Notes: generated by a model from the letters alone, not told the origin. 10,071 nt of DNA from an uncultured Pirellulales bacterium (GCA_947258835.1 CAMYJY010000159.1:1-10071), one strand, 5' to 3'. Positions 1-6,885 are shown, counted from the first letter of the stretch. Made by a program: numbers and translations.

Positions 1-302
1 GGCTGCTGTTTGTAATTTCGATCCTGGTGAATGTTGGCATGTGGTTTGAGCGGTTCGTGATTATCGTGACCAGTCTGCATCGTGACTTTCTGCCTTCGAG
101 TTGGGCAAGTTATACCCCGACGTGGATCGAAATTGCCACGTTTGTGGGCAGTTTTGGTTTGTTCTTTACCTGTTTTCTCTTGTTCTGCCGGTTCGTGCCC
201 GTGATTGCTATGGCCGAAGTGAAGGGCGTACTGGATGTAAAGCGACGCAAGCGGGAAGAAACTGCGCCGCAGGAGACTGAGCCTCAGGAGGTGCCGGCAT
301 GA
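1..302 (+). CDS. actC: Alternative complex III subunit ActC (NrfD-like), 3' end only
   Basis: This is the C-terminal ~100 residues of an integral membrane quinol-binding subunit of alternative complex III, the bc1-independent quinol:electron-acceptor oxidoreductase. The frame is open from base 3, so the gene starts upstream of the window; the GTG at 27 is internal. The visible part contains the stretch MWFERFVIIVTSLHRDFLPS, which I recognise as typical of ActC/NrfD proteins, then a strongly hydrophobic helix (IATFVGSFGLFFTCFLLFCRF), and a charged cytoplasmic tail ending in a KRRKREE run and acidic residues. Its stop overlaps the start of the DUF3341 gene (ATGA), the usual actC-actD order. ActF is also NrfD-like, but the following DUF3341 gene favours ActC. 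It acts in the cytoplasmic membrane, passing electrons from quinol to partner subunits not visible here. Confidence 0.85.
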   Translation, partial: LLFVISILVNVGMWFERFVIIVTSLHRDFLPSSWASYTPTWIEIATFVGSFGLFFTCFLLFCRFVPVIAMAEVKGVLDVKRRKREETAPQETEPQEVPA

Positions 303-835
303 GCGACCGAGTGTTGTTAGCCACGTTTGATCACGAACAAGACTTGTTAGAGGCGACGGCCGAAGTGCGCCGTCGTGGTTACCGGATCGTTGACGTATTT
401 TCGCCCTATGCAATCCACGGACTTGACCGCGCCATGGGGCTGCGGCAGTCTCGTTTGACGTGGGTCTGCTTCATTTGCGGGATGGTCGGAGCGATAGGGA
501 TGTTGTGGTTCCAGCACTGGACCGCTGCGGTCAGCTGGCCGATTGACGTCGGCGGCAAACCCTGGAATTCGTTGCCGTCCGACGTCCCTCCCGCATTCGA
601 AATGGCCGTGCTGCTGGCCGGGTTTGGCAGTGTTTTCGCTCTGCTCGCCGTCAGCCGACTATATCCTGGCAAACAGGCTCGGCCCATTATCGAGAGAGCG
701 ACGGACGACCGTTTTGTGCTGGTATTGGATCAGGCAGACGCCACGTTTGACGTTGCGCAGGTAGAAGCGTTGCTCGATCCGTTCAATGTGCTGCAGTTGG
801 AAGAGCGCGTTGTACGGCCGGGAGGGCAGCTGTGA
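299..835 (+). CDS. actD: Alternative complex III membrane subunit ActD (DUF3341)
   Basis: A 178-residue protein of the DUF3341 family, the ActD subunit of alternative complex III. The N-terminal ~50 residues form the soluble part with the family's signature SPYAIHGLDRAMGL at about 35-48. Two membrane helices follow, at about 53-71 and 100-119, separated by a loop with the family-like GKPWNSLPSDVPPAFE stretch. The C-terminal ~55 residues are soluble. Length is normal for the family. The ATG at 299 overlaps the actC stop and is preceded by AGGAGG at 286-291 with 7-base spacing, so the start is well supported. Its stop overlaps the GTG of the next gene. In most Act operons a cytochrome c gene (actE) and a second NrfD-like gene (actF) come next. 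Here a succinate dehydrogenase gene follows instead, which is unusual. Confidence 0.9.
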   Translation: MSDRVLLATFDHEQDLLEATAEVRRRGYRIVDVFSPYAIHGLDRAMGLRQSRLTWVCFICGMVGAIGMLWFQHWTAAVSWPIDVGGKPWNSLPSDVPPAFEMAVLLAGFGSVFALLAVSRLYPGKQARPIIERATDDRFVLVLDQADATFDVAQVEALLDPFNVLQLEERVVRPGGQL

Positions 836-1521
836 ATCTCAATCGTACTAATATCGTTTTGGCCGCCGCCCTGCTGATCGTTGTGATCTCGTCGTTGTTC
901 ATTCAAACGGATCATTCACGCCCCAACCTGCAGATCTACCTGGGACCCGAGCCGCTCAATGCCTACGCCAAATTCCTCAAGAGCACGCCGCTGGTCCTCT
1001 GGGGAGCACGCTTCGGCCTGCTAGCCATTTTTGGCCTGCATTTGTTACTCGCCGTCAACTTAAAACGTCAAAATCGTCGAGCGCGTCCGCAAAATTACGT
1101 CGTGAATGATCCGGTGGAGACCACGCTGGCATCCCGCACCATGATGAGCAGTGGGATCGTGATCTTGGCCTTCGTGATCTACCACCTGGCACATTTTACC
1201 TTGGGAGTTACCAATCCGGCCCTGCACGAATTGGTCGACTCCGCGGGTCGACACGATGTGTACTCCATGGTTGTGCTGAGTTTTCAGAATCCCTACGTCT
1301 CAGCCACGTACATCTTCGCGATGCTGCTGCTGGGTCTGCATCTCAGCCACGCGGCGGCGAGCATCTGGCAAACATTTGGCATCACCAGCAGTCGCTCTAG
1401 AACTTGGATCCATAATCTGGGATGGGGAATTGCCGCCATCCTCACACTGGGCAATATCTCGATTCCGATCTCTATTCTCCTGGGCTTGGTCGGCTTGCCG
1501 GAGGAGGTAACAGCACCGTGA
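832..1521 (+). CDS. sdhC: Succinate dehydrogenase cytochrome b subunit (b558 type) with atypical N-terminus
   Basis: A 229-residue membrane protein. From about residue 32 it reads as the diheme cytochrome b558 anchor of succinate dehydrogenase: NLQIYLGPEPLNAYAKFL, the helix GARFGLLAIFGLHLLLAV with His70, the arginine-rich RQNRRARP loop, a third helix with His118/His121, a YSMVVLSFQNPYVS segment, a helix with His170/His173, and a last hydrophobic helix. Family members normally start with a GKK-type segment and a first helix ending in a HLxGNLQ motif. Here residues 1-31 instead read MNLNRTNIVLAAALLIVVIS followed by a polar TDHSRP stretch. His28 does sit four residues before Asn32, the spacing of the usual first-helix histidine. 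The GTG at 832 overlaps the actD stop, with GGAGG at 821-825. SdhC identity is firm for the C-terminal ~85%; the N-terminus may belong to another gene, perhaps actE-like, joined near 919-935. Confidence 0.78.
   Translation: MNLNRTNIVLAAALLIVVISSLFIQTDHSRPNLQIYLGPEPLNAYAKFLKSTPLVLWGARFGLLAIFGLHLLLAVNLKRQNRRARPQNYVVNDPVETTLASRTMMSSGIVILAFVIYHLAHFTLGVTNPALHELVDSAGRHDVYSMVVLSFQNPYVSATYIFAMLLLGLHLSHAAASIWQTFGITSSRSRTWIHNLGWGIAAILTLGNISIPISILLGLVGLPEEVTAP
1500..1507 (+). promoter_or_regulatory. Ribosome binding site that fixes the sdhA start
   Basis: GGAGGAGG lies 10 bases before a GTG at 1518 whose last two bases are shared with the sdhC stop (GTGA). The open frame extends upstream to an ATG at 1422, but that would overlap sdhC by 100 bases and add a 32-residue leader unlike SdhA. 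The GTG at 1518 is therefore preferred. Confidence 0.8.
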
Positions 1522-3440
1522 GCAACGTACAACTAGACGCTAAAATTCCAGACGGCCCCCTGGAAAAAAAGTGGGACCGCTACCAGGCAGACATGAAGCT
1601 GGTGAGCCCGAAAAACAAAAGAAAATGCCGGGTTATCGTCGTCGGTACGGGCCTGGCCGGAGCCTCCGCCGCCGCCTCTTTGGCGGAACAGGGCTACCAC
1701 GTAGAGGCCTTTACGTTTCACGACAGCCCCCGCCGCGCCCATAGCATTGCCGCCCAAGGCGGCATCAATGCCGCCAAAAATTACCAGAACGACGGCGATA
1801 GCGTGTGGCGGCTGTTCCATGACACCATCAAAGGGGGCGACTTCCGCTCCCGCGAAGCCAACGTCTATCGCCTGGCCCAAGTCAGCAATCACATTATCGA
1901 CCAGTGCGTGGCTCAGGGCGTACCGTTTGCCCGCGAATATGGTGGACAATTGGCCAATCGCTCCTTCGGAGGCGCGCAAGTCTCGCGAACGTTTTATTGC
2001 CGTGGCCAGACCGGCCAGCAGCTGCTGCTGGGTGCCTATTCCTCCCTCAGCCGGCAAATCGCTACCGGCCAGGTCCGCCAGCATACCCGTATGGAAATGC
2101 TGGACCTGGTGATCGTCGATGGCCGGGCCCGAGGAATCGTCACCCGCAATCTAGTCACGGGCGAAATCAAATCGCATGCCGCCGACGCGGTGGTCTTGGC
2201 CACCGGTGGCTACAGCAACGTCTACTACCTGTCGACCAATGCCAAGGCCTGCAACGTCACCGCTGCCTTCCGGGCCTATAAACGGGGCGCTGCCCTGGCC
2301 AATCCCTGTTTTACACAAATCCATCCCACCTGCGTCCCTGCCAGTGGAGACCATCAATCCAAATTGACCTTGATGTCCGAATCCTTGCGCAACGATGGCC
2401 GCATCTGGGTTCCTAAAAAACAGGGCGACAAGCGCCCGGCCCATGAGATCCCCGCGGCAGAACGCGACTACTATCTCGAACGCAAATACCCCAGTTTTGG
2501 GAACTTGGCACCGCGGGATATCAGTTCGCGCTCGGCCAAGGAAGTCTGCGACGAAGGACGTGGCGTAGGACCCACCGGCCGAGGTGTCTATCTCGATTTC
2601 GCCGATGCCATCGATCAGTTCGGTCAGGAAACGATTCGCCAGCGCTATGGAAATCTGTTCGATATGTACAGCCATATCACGGCCGAAGATCCCTACACCA
2701 CACCCATGCGAATCTATCCTGCCCCGCATTACACCATGGGGGGACTGTGGGTGGATTACAATTTGATGAGCAATGTGCCTGGTCTGTTTGTGATCGGGGA
2801 AGCCAACTTCTCCGACCACGGGGCCAATCGCCTCGGTGCCAGCGCTCTCATGCAAGGATTGGCAGACGGCTATTTTATCCTCCCCTACACGCTGGGCGAT
2901 TATCTGGCGCGCACACAACGGGATCAGCTTACGCCTGATGGTGCTGAATTTAAGCAAACCGAAACGGAAACCAAAGCTCACATCCAACGTTTCCAAACCG
3001 GCAGCGGCAAGCGAACGGCTACCAGCTTTCATCGGGAACTGGGAGAACTGATGATCGAAGCCTGCGGCATGTCCCGCAGCGCCGAGGGACTTCAAGGCGC
3101 ACTGGAACGCATTCCCCAACTCCGCGAAGAATTTTATCAGGATATCGTTCCCCCTGGCAAAGAAGATAATGTCAACAGCGCCCTAGAGCACGTGGGACGT
3201 CTGGCCGACTTCTTCGAGTTTGCCGAAGTGATGTGCCATGACGCGCTCACCCGTGATGAATCCTGCGGAGCCCACTTCCGCGCGGAACATCAAACGGAAC
3301 AAGGCGAAGCCAAACGTAACGACCAAGATTACTGCAACGTGTCCGCTTGGGAACACACGGGGGTCGATAGCCCCCCCCAGCTCCACATTGAGCCTCTGAA
3401 GCTGGAAACGGTTAAACTCGCTGTGAGGAACTACAAATGA
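1518..3440 (+). CDS. sdhA: Succinate dehydrogenase flavoprotein subunit
   Basis: A 640-residue flavoprotein that oxidises succinate to fumarate on the cytoplasmic face of complex II and passes electrons through covalent FAD to SdhB. From the GTG start, the dinucleotide fold VVGTGLAGASAA lies at about 41-52. HSIAAQGGINA follows, with His75 the expected site of covalent FAD attachment. Next come the capping-domain segment FTQIHPTCVP, SESLRNDGRIW, the substrate-site region PRDISSRS with its catalytic arginine, PAPHYTMGGLWVDYN, and the FAD-binding GEANFSDHGANRLGASAL. The C-terminal helical domain is complete. Sequence style and length match the enzymes of Bacteroidetes, epsilonproteobacteria and Bacillus that pair with a single b558 anchor, in line with the upstream sdhC. 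The gene overlaps both neighbours by 4 bases, implying translational coupling. No missing active-site residue was noticed. Confidence 0.96.
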   Translation: MSNVQLDAKIPDGPLEKKWDRYQADMKLVSPKNKRKCRVIVVGTGLAGASAAASLAEQGYHVEAFTFHDSPRRAHSIAAQGGINAAKNYQNDGDSVWRLFHDTIKGGDFRSREANVYRLAQVSNHIIDQCVAQGVPFAREYGGQLANRSFGGAQVSRTFYCRGQTGQQLLLGAYSSLSRQIATGQVRQHTRMEMLDLVIVDGRARGIVTRNLVTGEIKSHAADAVVLATGGYSNVYYLSTNAKACNVTAAFRAYKRGAALANPCFTQIHPTCVPASGDHQSKLTLMSESLRNDGRIWVPKKQGDKRPAHEIPAAERDYYLERKYPSFGNLAPRDISSRSAKEVCDEGRGVGPTGRGVYLDFADAIDQFGQETIRQRYGNLFDMYSHITAEDPYTTPMRIYPAPHYTMGGLWVDYNLMSNVPGLFVIGEANFSDHGANRLGASALMQGLADGYFILPYTLGDYLARTQRDQLTPDGAEFKQTETETKAHIQRFQTGSGKRTATSFHRELGELMIEACGMSRSAEGLQGALERIPQLREEFYQDIVPPGKEDNVNSALEHVGRLADFFEFAEVMCHDALTRDESCGAHFRAEHQTEQGEAKRNDQDYCNVSAWEHTGVDSPPQLHIEPLKLETVKLAVRNYK

Positions 3441-4189
3441 TGCATCTCACACTCCATGTGTGGCGACAAAATGGCCCCGACCAGTCGGGCCAGATGGTGA
3501 CCTATCCAGCCCGCAACCTCTCGCCGGACATGTCCGTGCTGGAAATGCTAGACCATGTCAACGAACAACTGATCGCCGACGGTGACGAACCGATTGCGTT
3601 TGATCACGACTGCCGCGAGGGAATTTGCGGTAGCTGTTCGATGGTCGTGAATGGCCTGCCTCACGGCCCGCAGAAAGCTTCCACAACCTGCCAGATATTT
3701 TTGCGGAATTTTCGGGATGGAGATGATATCTATATCGAACCCTTCCGAGCCACCGCCTTTCCCATCATGAAGGACCTAATGGTCGATCGCAGCGCCTTGG
3801 ACCGGATTATCCAAGCCGGCGGTTACGTCTCGGCCAACACGGGCGGCGCTCCCGACGGGAATGCCCTGCCCATCCCCCAACACACGGCCGAAGCCGCCAT
3901 GGATGCCGCCGCCTGCATCGGCTGCGGAGCCTGTGTGGCCGCCTGCAAAAATGCCTCGGCCATGCTATTCACCGCAGCCAAGGTCTCCCAACTGGCCACC
4001 CTGCCCCAAGGCGAAGCCGAACGTGGCGAAAGAGCCCGACGCATGATTGCGCAGATGGACCAAGAAATGTTCGGCGGCTGTACAAATCAGGGCGCCTGCT
4101 CGGCCGTTTGTCCCAAAGAAATTGGTCTGGAATGGATTGCCAAACTGAACCGTGAACACATCCGCTCCAAACTCCCGCAAGCCACTTAA
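3437..4189 (+). CDS. sdhB: Succinate dehydrogenase iron-sulfur subunit
   Basis: A 250-residue iron-sulfur subunit that carries electrons from SdhA flavin to the quinone site at the membrane anchor. An N-terminal plant-type ferredoxin domain holds the [2Fe-2S] ligands Cys59, Cys64, Cys67 and Cys85. The C-terminal ferredoxin domain has the CIGCGACVAAC motif (Cys160, 163, 166, 170). A second set, Cys215, Cys221 and Cys225 followed by Pro, completes the [4Fe-4S] and [3Fe-4S] centres. All ligands expected for the family are present and length is normal. The ATG at 3437 overlaps the sdhA stop (ATGA), with a GAGG just upstream. An adjacent in-frame ATG at 3440 is an equally possible start, changing only one residue. 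Together with sdhC and sdhA this is a complete three-gene complex II set of the single-anchor type. Confidence 0.96.
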   Translation: MMHLTLHVWRQNGPDQSGQMVTYPARNLSPDMSVLEMLDHVNEQLIADGDEPIAFDHDCREGICGSCSMVVNGLPHGPQKASTTCQIFLRNFRDGDDIYIEPFRATAFPIMKDLMVDRSALDRIIQAGGYVSANTGGAPDGNALPIPQHTAEAAMDAAACIGCGACVAACKNASAMLFTAAKVSQLATLPQGEAERGERARRMIAQMDQEMFGGCTNQGACSAVCPKEIGLEWIAKLNREHIRSKLPQAT

Positions 4190-4644
4190 TGTTTTCTAGT
4201 TCTAATTCCATCTTATTGCTCCAATTGGCCGCCACCCTGGTGATGGTGGGTTTGATCTGGTTTGTGCAACTCGTGCATTACCCGCTTTTTTCTCAGGTGG
4301 GGCGGGAAAAATTCCAGAGCTACGAAGCGGAGCACAAACGGCGGGTGACCTGGATTGTCGCGCCCACCATGCTGCTGGAGCTGGTCACGGCCATCCTCCT
4401 GCTCTGGTGGCGGCCCGTGGCAGTGGCTCCCGCCGAAATCTGGTTAGGCATCGGCCTGCTGATAGCCATCTGGGGGATCACCCTCTGCGTCCAAGTCCCC
4501 CAACACATCGCACTCAGCCTTGGCTATGACGAGCAAGTCTGGCAAAGTTTGGTCCGTGGCAATTGGTGGCGCACGACGGCCTGGTCCGCGCGGGGAGTGC
4601 TGGTGCTGTGGATGGTCGCCCAGGCCCTCCAGCAACCGGCTTGA
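4189..4644 (+). CDS. Small four-helix membrane protein of unknown function
   Basis: A 151-residue integral membrane protein coupled to sdhB by a TAATG stop-start overlap. Four hydrophobic stretches lie at about 8-30, 55-74, 84-105 and 130-147. Polar signatures sit between them: QLVHYPLF at 27-34, a YEAEHKRR stretch at 45-52, VAPTMLLEL at 57-65, QVPQHIAL at 102-109 and NWWRT at 125-129. The regular spacing of His, Glu and Arg at the helix ends suggests a defined fold, and I recall similar unassigned bacterial proteins, but I cannot name a function. It has no cysteines suited to a metal cluster and no signal peptide beyond the first helix. Its position as last gene of the operon hints at a role near the respiratory membrane, but chance co-transcription is possible. 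It is unlikely to be SdhD, because the single b558 anchor needs none. Confidence 0.75.
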   Translation: MFSSSNSILLLQLAATLVMVGLIWFVQLVHYPLFSQVGREKFQSYEAEHKRRVTWIVAPTMLLELVTAILLLWWRPVAVAPAEIWLGIGLLIAIWGITLCVQVPQHIALSLGYDEQVWQSLVRGNWWRTTAWSARGVLVLWMVAQALQQPA

Positions 4645-4654
4645 GGATGACTAT

Positions 4655-4671
4655 GGACCGCGCCGCGGTCC
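4655..4671. terminator. GC-rich hairpin between convergent genes
   Basis: GGACCGCG and its perfect complement CGCGGTCC are separated by one base, so a 6-bp stem with a 5-base loop can form on either strand. It lies exactly between the stop of the membrane-protein gene (4644) and the stop of the minus-strand DUF429 remnant (4672), where a shared two-way terminator would be expected. No clear T run follows on either side, so a classical intrinsic terminator is not proven. Confidence 0.4.
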
Positions 4672-5018
4672 CTAGTAGGTAGGATCCACGATCCATCCCT
4701 CCAGGACATCCGCCTGCGAAAAAATGGTCGCCTGCCGGTGCCTGCTCCGCTCAAATGCCGCCGCCTGCACCGCGCAGAAGACTGCATCCAACAAATCTCC
4801 TGTCGCATCGTTTAAGAGCCGCTGCTCGATAGCCGTGGAAAAATGCAACGAGATGCCGTAGCCCTGGCGGAGGGCCTGACCACGACAACGGCCCAACAGC
4901 CGACCGCGGGCGTCGGCCCGACGCAACGCATCCCCCCGGTCACTTTCTGGCACTGGGCACAGGTGATTGGCTTGGCCGGGCGCGGGGCTGAGGTAAAATC
5001 AATGCCAAAAATCTTCAT
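4672..5018 (-). pseudogene. DUF429 family protein, internally deleted and frameshifted remnant
   Basis: Two pieces of one protein family lie on the minus strand in different frames. From the ATG at 5018 the first ~24 residues read MKIFGIDFTSAPRPAKPITC, the characteristic start of DUF429 proteins (a predicted RNase H-like/nuclease-related family). In another frame, ending at the TAG at 4672-4674, comes the matching C-terminus: GYGISLHF, AIEQRLLNDATGDLLDAVFC and LEGWIVDP. As I recall the family, full-length members have about 250 residues, so some 150 central codons are missing. The join lies near 4935-4955 and also shifts the frame, so no single protein can be made. The break could be a true deletion in a decaying gene or an assembly collapse. 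Each half is short but distinctive, and the two are in the right order and orientation. Confidence 0.75.
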
Positions 5019-5153
5019 GGAGGCCAACTTACGGAACGTTCCCAAACGTCATTTTGTCGCTGTGCGGCGATTCGCTCACTTCTTAACCGTTCCTACGGCA
5101 GCAAAGGAACCACAACGAAACAACGCGACAACGAACAGAAACTTATTTTTCCG

Positions 5154-5160
5154 TTATACT
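5154..5160 (+). promoter_or_regulatory. Possible -10 element upstream of the inverted repeat
   Basis: TTATACT resembles the bacterial -10 consensus and lies ~22 bases before the long inverted repeat, so transcription would begin near 5167. No convincing -35 box is visible at the usual distance, so this is only suggestive. Confidence 0.2.
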
Positions 5161-5181
5161 TCAGCCATCTGCAGTTAGGCA

Positions 5182-5287
5182 GGTCGTAAGAGCAACTGCC
5201 ATCCTACGTTACGTCCTTTGCCAGCTAGCCCTTCGAAGTTACTCTAAGGATTAAACATATCCTCAAAGGGCAGTTGCACTTACGACC
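5182..5287. repeat. Long imperfect inverted repeat, possible structured RNA or miniature mobile element
   Basis: The left arm GGTCGTAAGAGCAACTGCC (5182-5200) is complementary to the right arm GGCAGTTGCACTTACGACC (5269-5287) at 18 of 19 positions, with a 68-base centre. The centre can fold further: CCTTTG at 5215-5220 can pair with CAAAGG at 5264-5269 as an alternative to the inner end of the arms, AGGAT/ATCCT forms a 5-bp stem at 5247-5263, and CTTCGAAG at 5231-5238 is a palindrome. Nothing in the centre codes for protein. No target-site duplication is visible at the arm ends. It could be a structured RNA, a miniature transposable element, or the processing/termination region of the photolyase transcript, whose stop lies 36 bases away on the minus strand. 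The symmetry is certain; the function is not. Confidence 0.7.
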
Positions 5288-5295
5288 GATCTTTC

Positions 5296-5317
5296 GAGCA
5301 GGCTCCCGAGCATTTTT
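5296..5317 (+). terminator. Weak terminator-like hairpin with T5 run
   Basis: On the plus strand GAGC...GCTC, or the alternative GCTC-CC-GAGC, is followed by A and five T residues at 5313-5317. The stems are only 3-4 bp with very short loops, so this is a weak intrinsic-terminator candidate. It would end a plus-strand transcript covering the inverted repeat just before the end of the opposing photolyase gene. Confidence 0.25.
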
Positions 5318-5322
5318 CCCCG

Positions 5323-6885
5323 TTAGGCGAGAGAGGTCCGCAATCGTTTGGCTTGCTGGCGGATTGACTTAAGCTCCGCGGGCTCTTTGCGATCTAAATT
5401 GCGGAGCTGCAGCGCCATGCGATTGTTCTTCTGCAGATCCTGCTGGTGCCGTACCAAAAAATCCCAGTACAGAGTCGTGAACGGACAGGCATCTTCCCCG
5501 GTGGCCTGGGCGGGATTGAAACGGCAACCCGTACAGTAATTGCTCATCTTTGCGATGTACTTGCCCGTGGCCACGTAGGGTTTGCTGGCCATCACCCCCC
5601 CATCCGCAAATTGCGACATGCCCAAGGAGTTGGGCAACTCGACCCACTCGACGGCATCGACGTACACCGCCAGATACCACTGGTGAACTTCCCGAGGATC
5701 GACCCCCAAGAGCAGTGAAAACAAACCGGTAACCATCAAGCGGTGAATATGATGCGCGTAACCATATTCGAGCGTCTGCCCAATCGCTTGACTCAGACAC
5801 TGCATCTCCGTTTCGCCCGTCCAATAAAACTCGGGCAGCGGTTGCTGCGCGCCCAGCGCATTCCGCTCGAGATATTCCGGCATGTAGTGCCAGTAGATTC
5901 CACGCACGTACTCCCGCCAGCCCAAAATCTGCCGCACAAATCCCTCCACGCTGTTCAGGGGCGCCCGGCCGGCTCGGTAGGCGACCACGGCCTCATCGAT
6001 CACTTCCCGCGGATGGATAAGCTTCAAATTAAGTGCCGCGGCCAGCCGCGAGTGGTACAGGTAAGGCTGGTCCGTCCACATCGCGTCCTGGTATTGGCCA
6101 AAGTCCACCAGACGGTACGCGATGAAATCCTCCACTGCTTGTCGGGCCTGCTTGGTAGTCACGGGCCAATCAAAATGCTCCAAACTGCCCGGATGCTCCG
6201 CAAATCGGTCCTGGACCAGTTGCATGACCTCTTTCGTAGTCGCATTGGGGCGGAAGCGTCTGTATGCCGCAACCTTCCCCGGGCCCTGCTTGCCAAAACT
6301 TCCCCGATTCTCACTGTCATAATTCCATTTTCCCCCGACGGGCTGACGGCCATCCATCAATATGTCATGCTTGCGCCGCAGCTCGCGATAAAAATACTCC
6401 AGCCGCAGCTGCTTGCGACCTTCGGCATGCTTGGCAAATTCCTCCGTCGTGCTGAGAAAATGACCGTCTTGGCGGATCTCGAGCTCAATTCCCAGTTTCT
6501 CAGCGGTGCGGGTCAGCAAGTCCCGCACACGCCACTCCCCCGGCTCCACCACGATCAGCCGCTGGGGCCGCAAATCCTTGACAGCGGCCTCCAATTCCGC
6601 CGAAAAATCACCTCGGTTCGCCTTGTCATCCAACCGGCGGTATCTAACGTGTATTTTGTGGCGACGAAGAGTTTTGTGGAAGTGACGCATACCGGCCAGG
6701 AACATCACAATGCGAGCCTTGTGGGTCCACACGTGGGTCGACTCCTCGGCCACCTCCGCCATCCACACCATGTCCTGCTGGCGGTCAAAACCCTCATAGG
6801 CGTTCGATTCGTAGTTGAGTTGGTCCCCTAACACGATCACTAAGTTGCGGCAGGTGTCGGGCGGCGATTTAGGCTTGGCTGGCAT
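5323..6885 (-). CDS. Iron-sulfur bacterial cryptochrome/photolyase (PhrB/CryB type)
   Basis: A 520-residue flavoprotein of the FeS-BCP class, whose characterised member PhrB repairs UV (6-4) photoproducts using FAD, a ribityllumazine antenna and a [4Fe-4S] cluster. The N-terminal antenna domain opens with LVIVLGDQLN at ~15-24. The C-terminal catalytic part carries LGWREYVRGIYW at ~321-332, YGYAHHIHRLMVTG at ~374-387, YVDAVEWVELPNSLGMSQFA at ~408-427 and SNYCTGC. Cys363, Cys451, Cys454 and Cys467 have the spacing 88-3-13, the same as the PhrB cluster ligands Cys350, 438, 441 and 454, strong evidence that the cluster is kept. The frame stays open 28 codons further upstream, but the ATG at 6885 has AAGGA four bases away and begins the normal family N-terminus, so it is preferred. 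The gene diverges from the ferritin-photolyase pair. A regulatory cryptochrome role is possible instead of repair. Confidence 0.93.
   Translation of the reverse strand: MPAKPKSPPDTCRNLVIVLGDQLNYESNAYEGFDRQQDMVWMAEVAEESTHVWTHKARIVMFLAGMRHFHKTLRRHKIHVRYRRLDDKANRGDFSAELEAAVKDLRPQRLIVVEPGEWRVRDLLTRTAEKLGIELEIRQDGHFLSTTEEFAKHAEGRKQLRLEYFYRELRRKHDILMDGRQPVGGKWNYDSENRGSFGKQGPGKVAAYRRFRPNATTKEVMQLVQDRFAEHPGSLEHFDWPVTTKQARQAVEDFIAYRLVDFGQYQDAMWTDQPYLYHSRLAAALNLKLIHPREVIDEAVVAYRAGRAPLNSVEGFVRQILGWREYVRGIYWHYMPEYLERNALGAQQPLPEFYWTGETEMQCLSQAIGQTLEYGYAHHIHRLMVTGLFSLLLGVDPREVHQWYLAVYVDAVEWVELPNSLGMSQFADGGVMASKPYVATGKYIAKMSNYCTGCRFNPAQATGEDACPFTTLYWDFLVRHQQDLQKNNRMALQLRNLDRKEPAELKSIRQQAKRLRTSLA

Larger units (their letters stand above)
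5019..5322. other. Intergenic region with structured elements
   Basis: No credible protein-coding gene is seen here. The stretch separates the start of the DUF429 remnant from the end of the iron-sulfur photolyase gene, both on the minus strand. It contains a perfect 10-bp palindrome GGAACGTTCC at 5033-5042, a 6-bp hairpin GTTCCT/AGGAAC at 5089-5110, a -10-like box at 5154-5160, a long inverted repeat at 5182-5287 and a small hairpin with a T run at 5296-5317. A short plus-strand open frame crossing from 4843 to 5178 has no recognisable features and overlaps the DUF429 remnant; I regard it as chance. Confidence 0.6.

Noticed and set aside
1422..1517. Longer sdhA reading frame starting at an ATG at 1422.
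   Set aside because: It would overlap sdhC by 100 bases; the GTG at 1518 has a strong ribosome site and begins a normal SdhA N-terminus.
2151..3119. A 322-codon minus-strand open frame inside sdhA.
   Set aside because: Antisense shadow of sdhA, with no family features and no ribosome site noted.
5174..5328. GTTAGGC occurs at 5174-5180 and 5322-5328, the core form of an integron attC site.
   Set aside because: Both copies are in the same orientation, no matching RYYYAAC partner with paired inner boxes was found, and the second copy overlaps the photolyase stop codon. No integrase or cassette is present.
5743..6831. A 362-codon plus-strand open frame opposite the photolyase gene.
   Set aside because: It is antisense to a clearly conserved gene, has no recognisable motifs, and is explained by the codon usage of the real gene.
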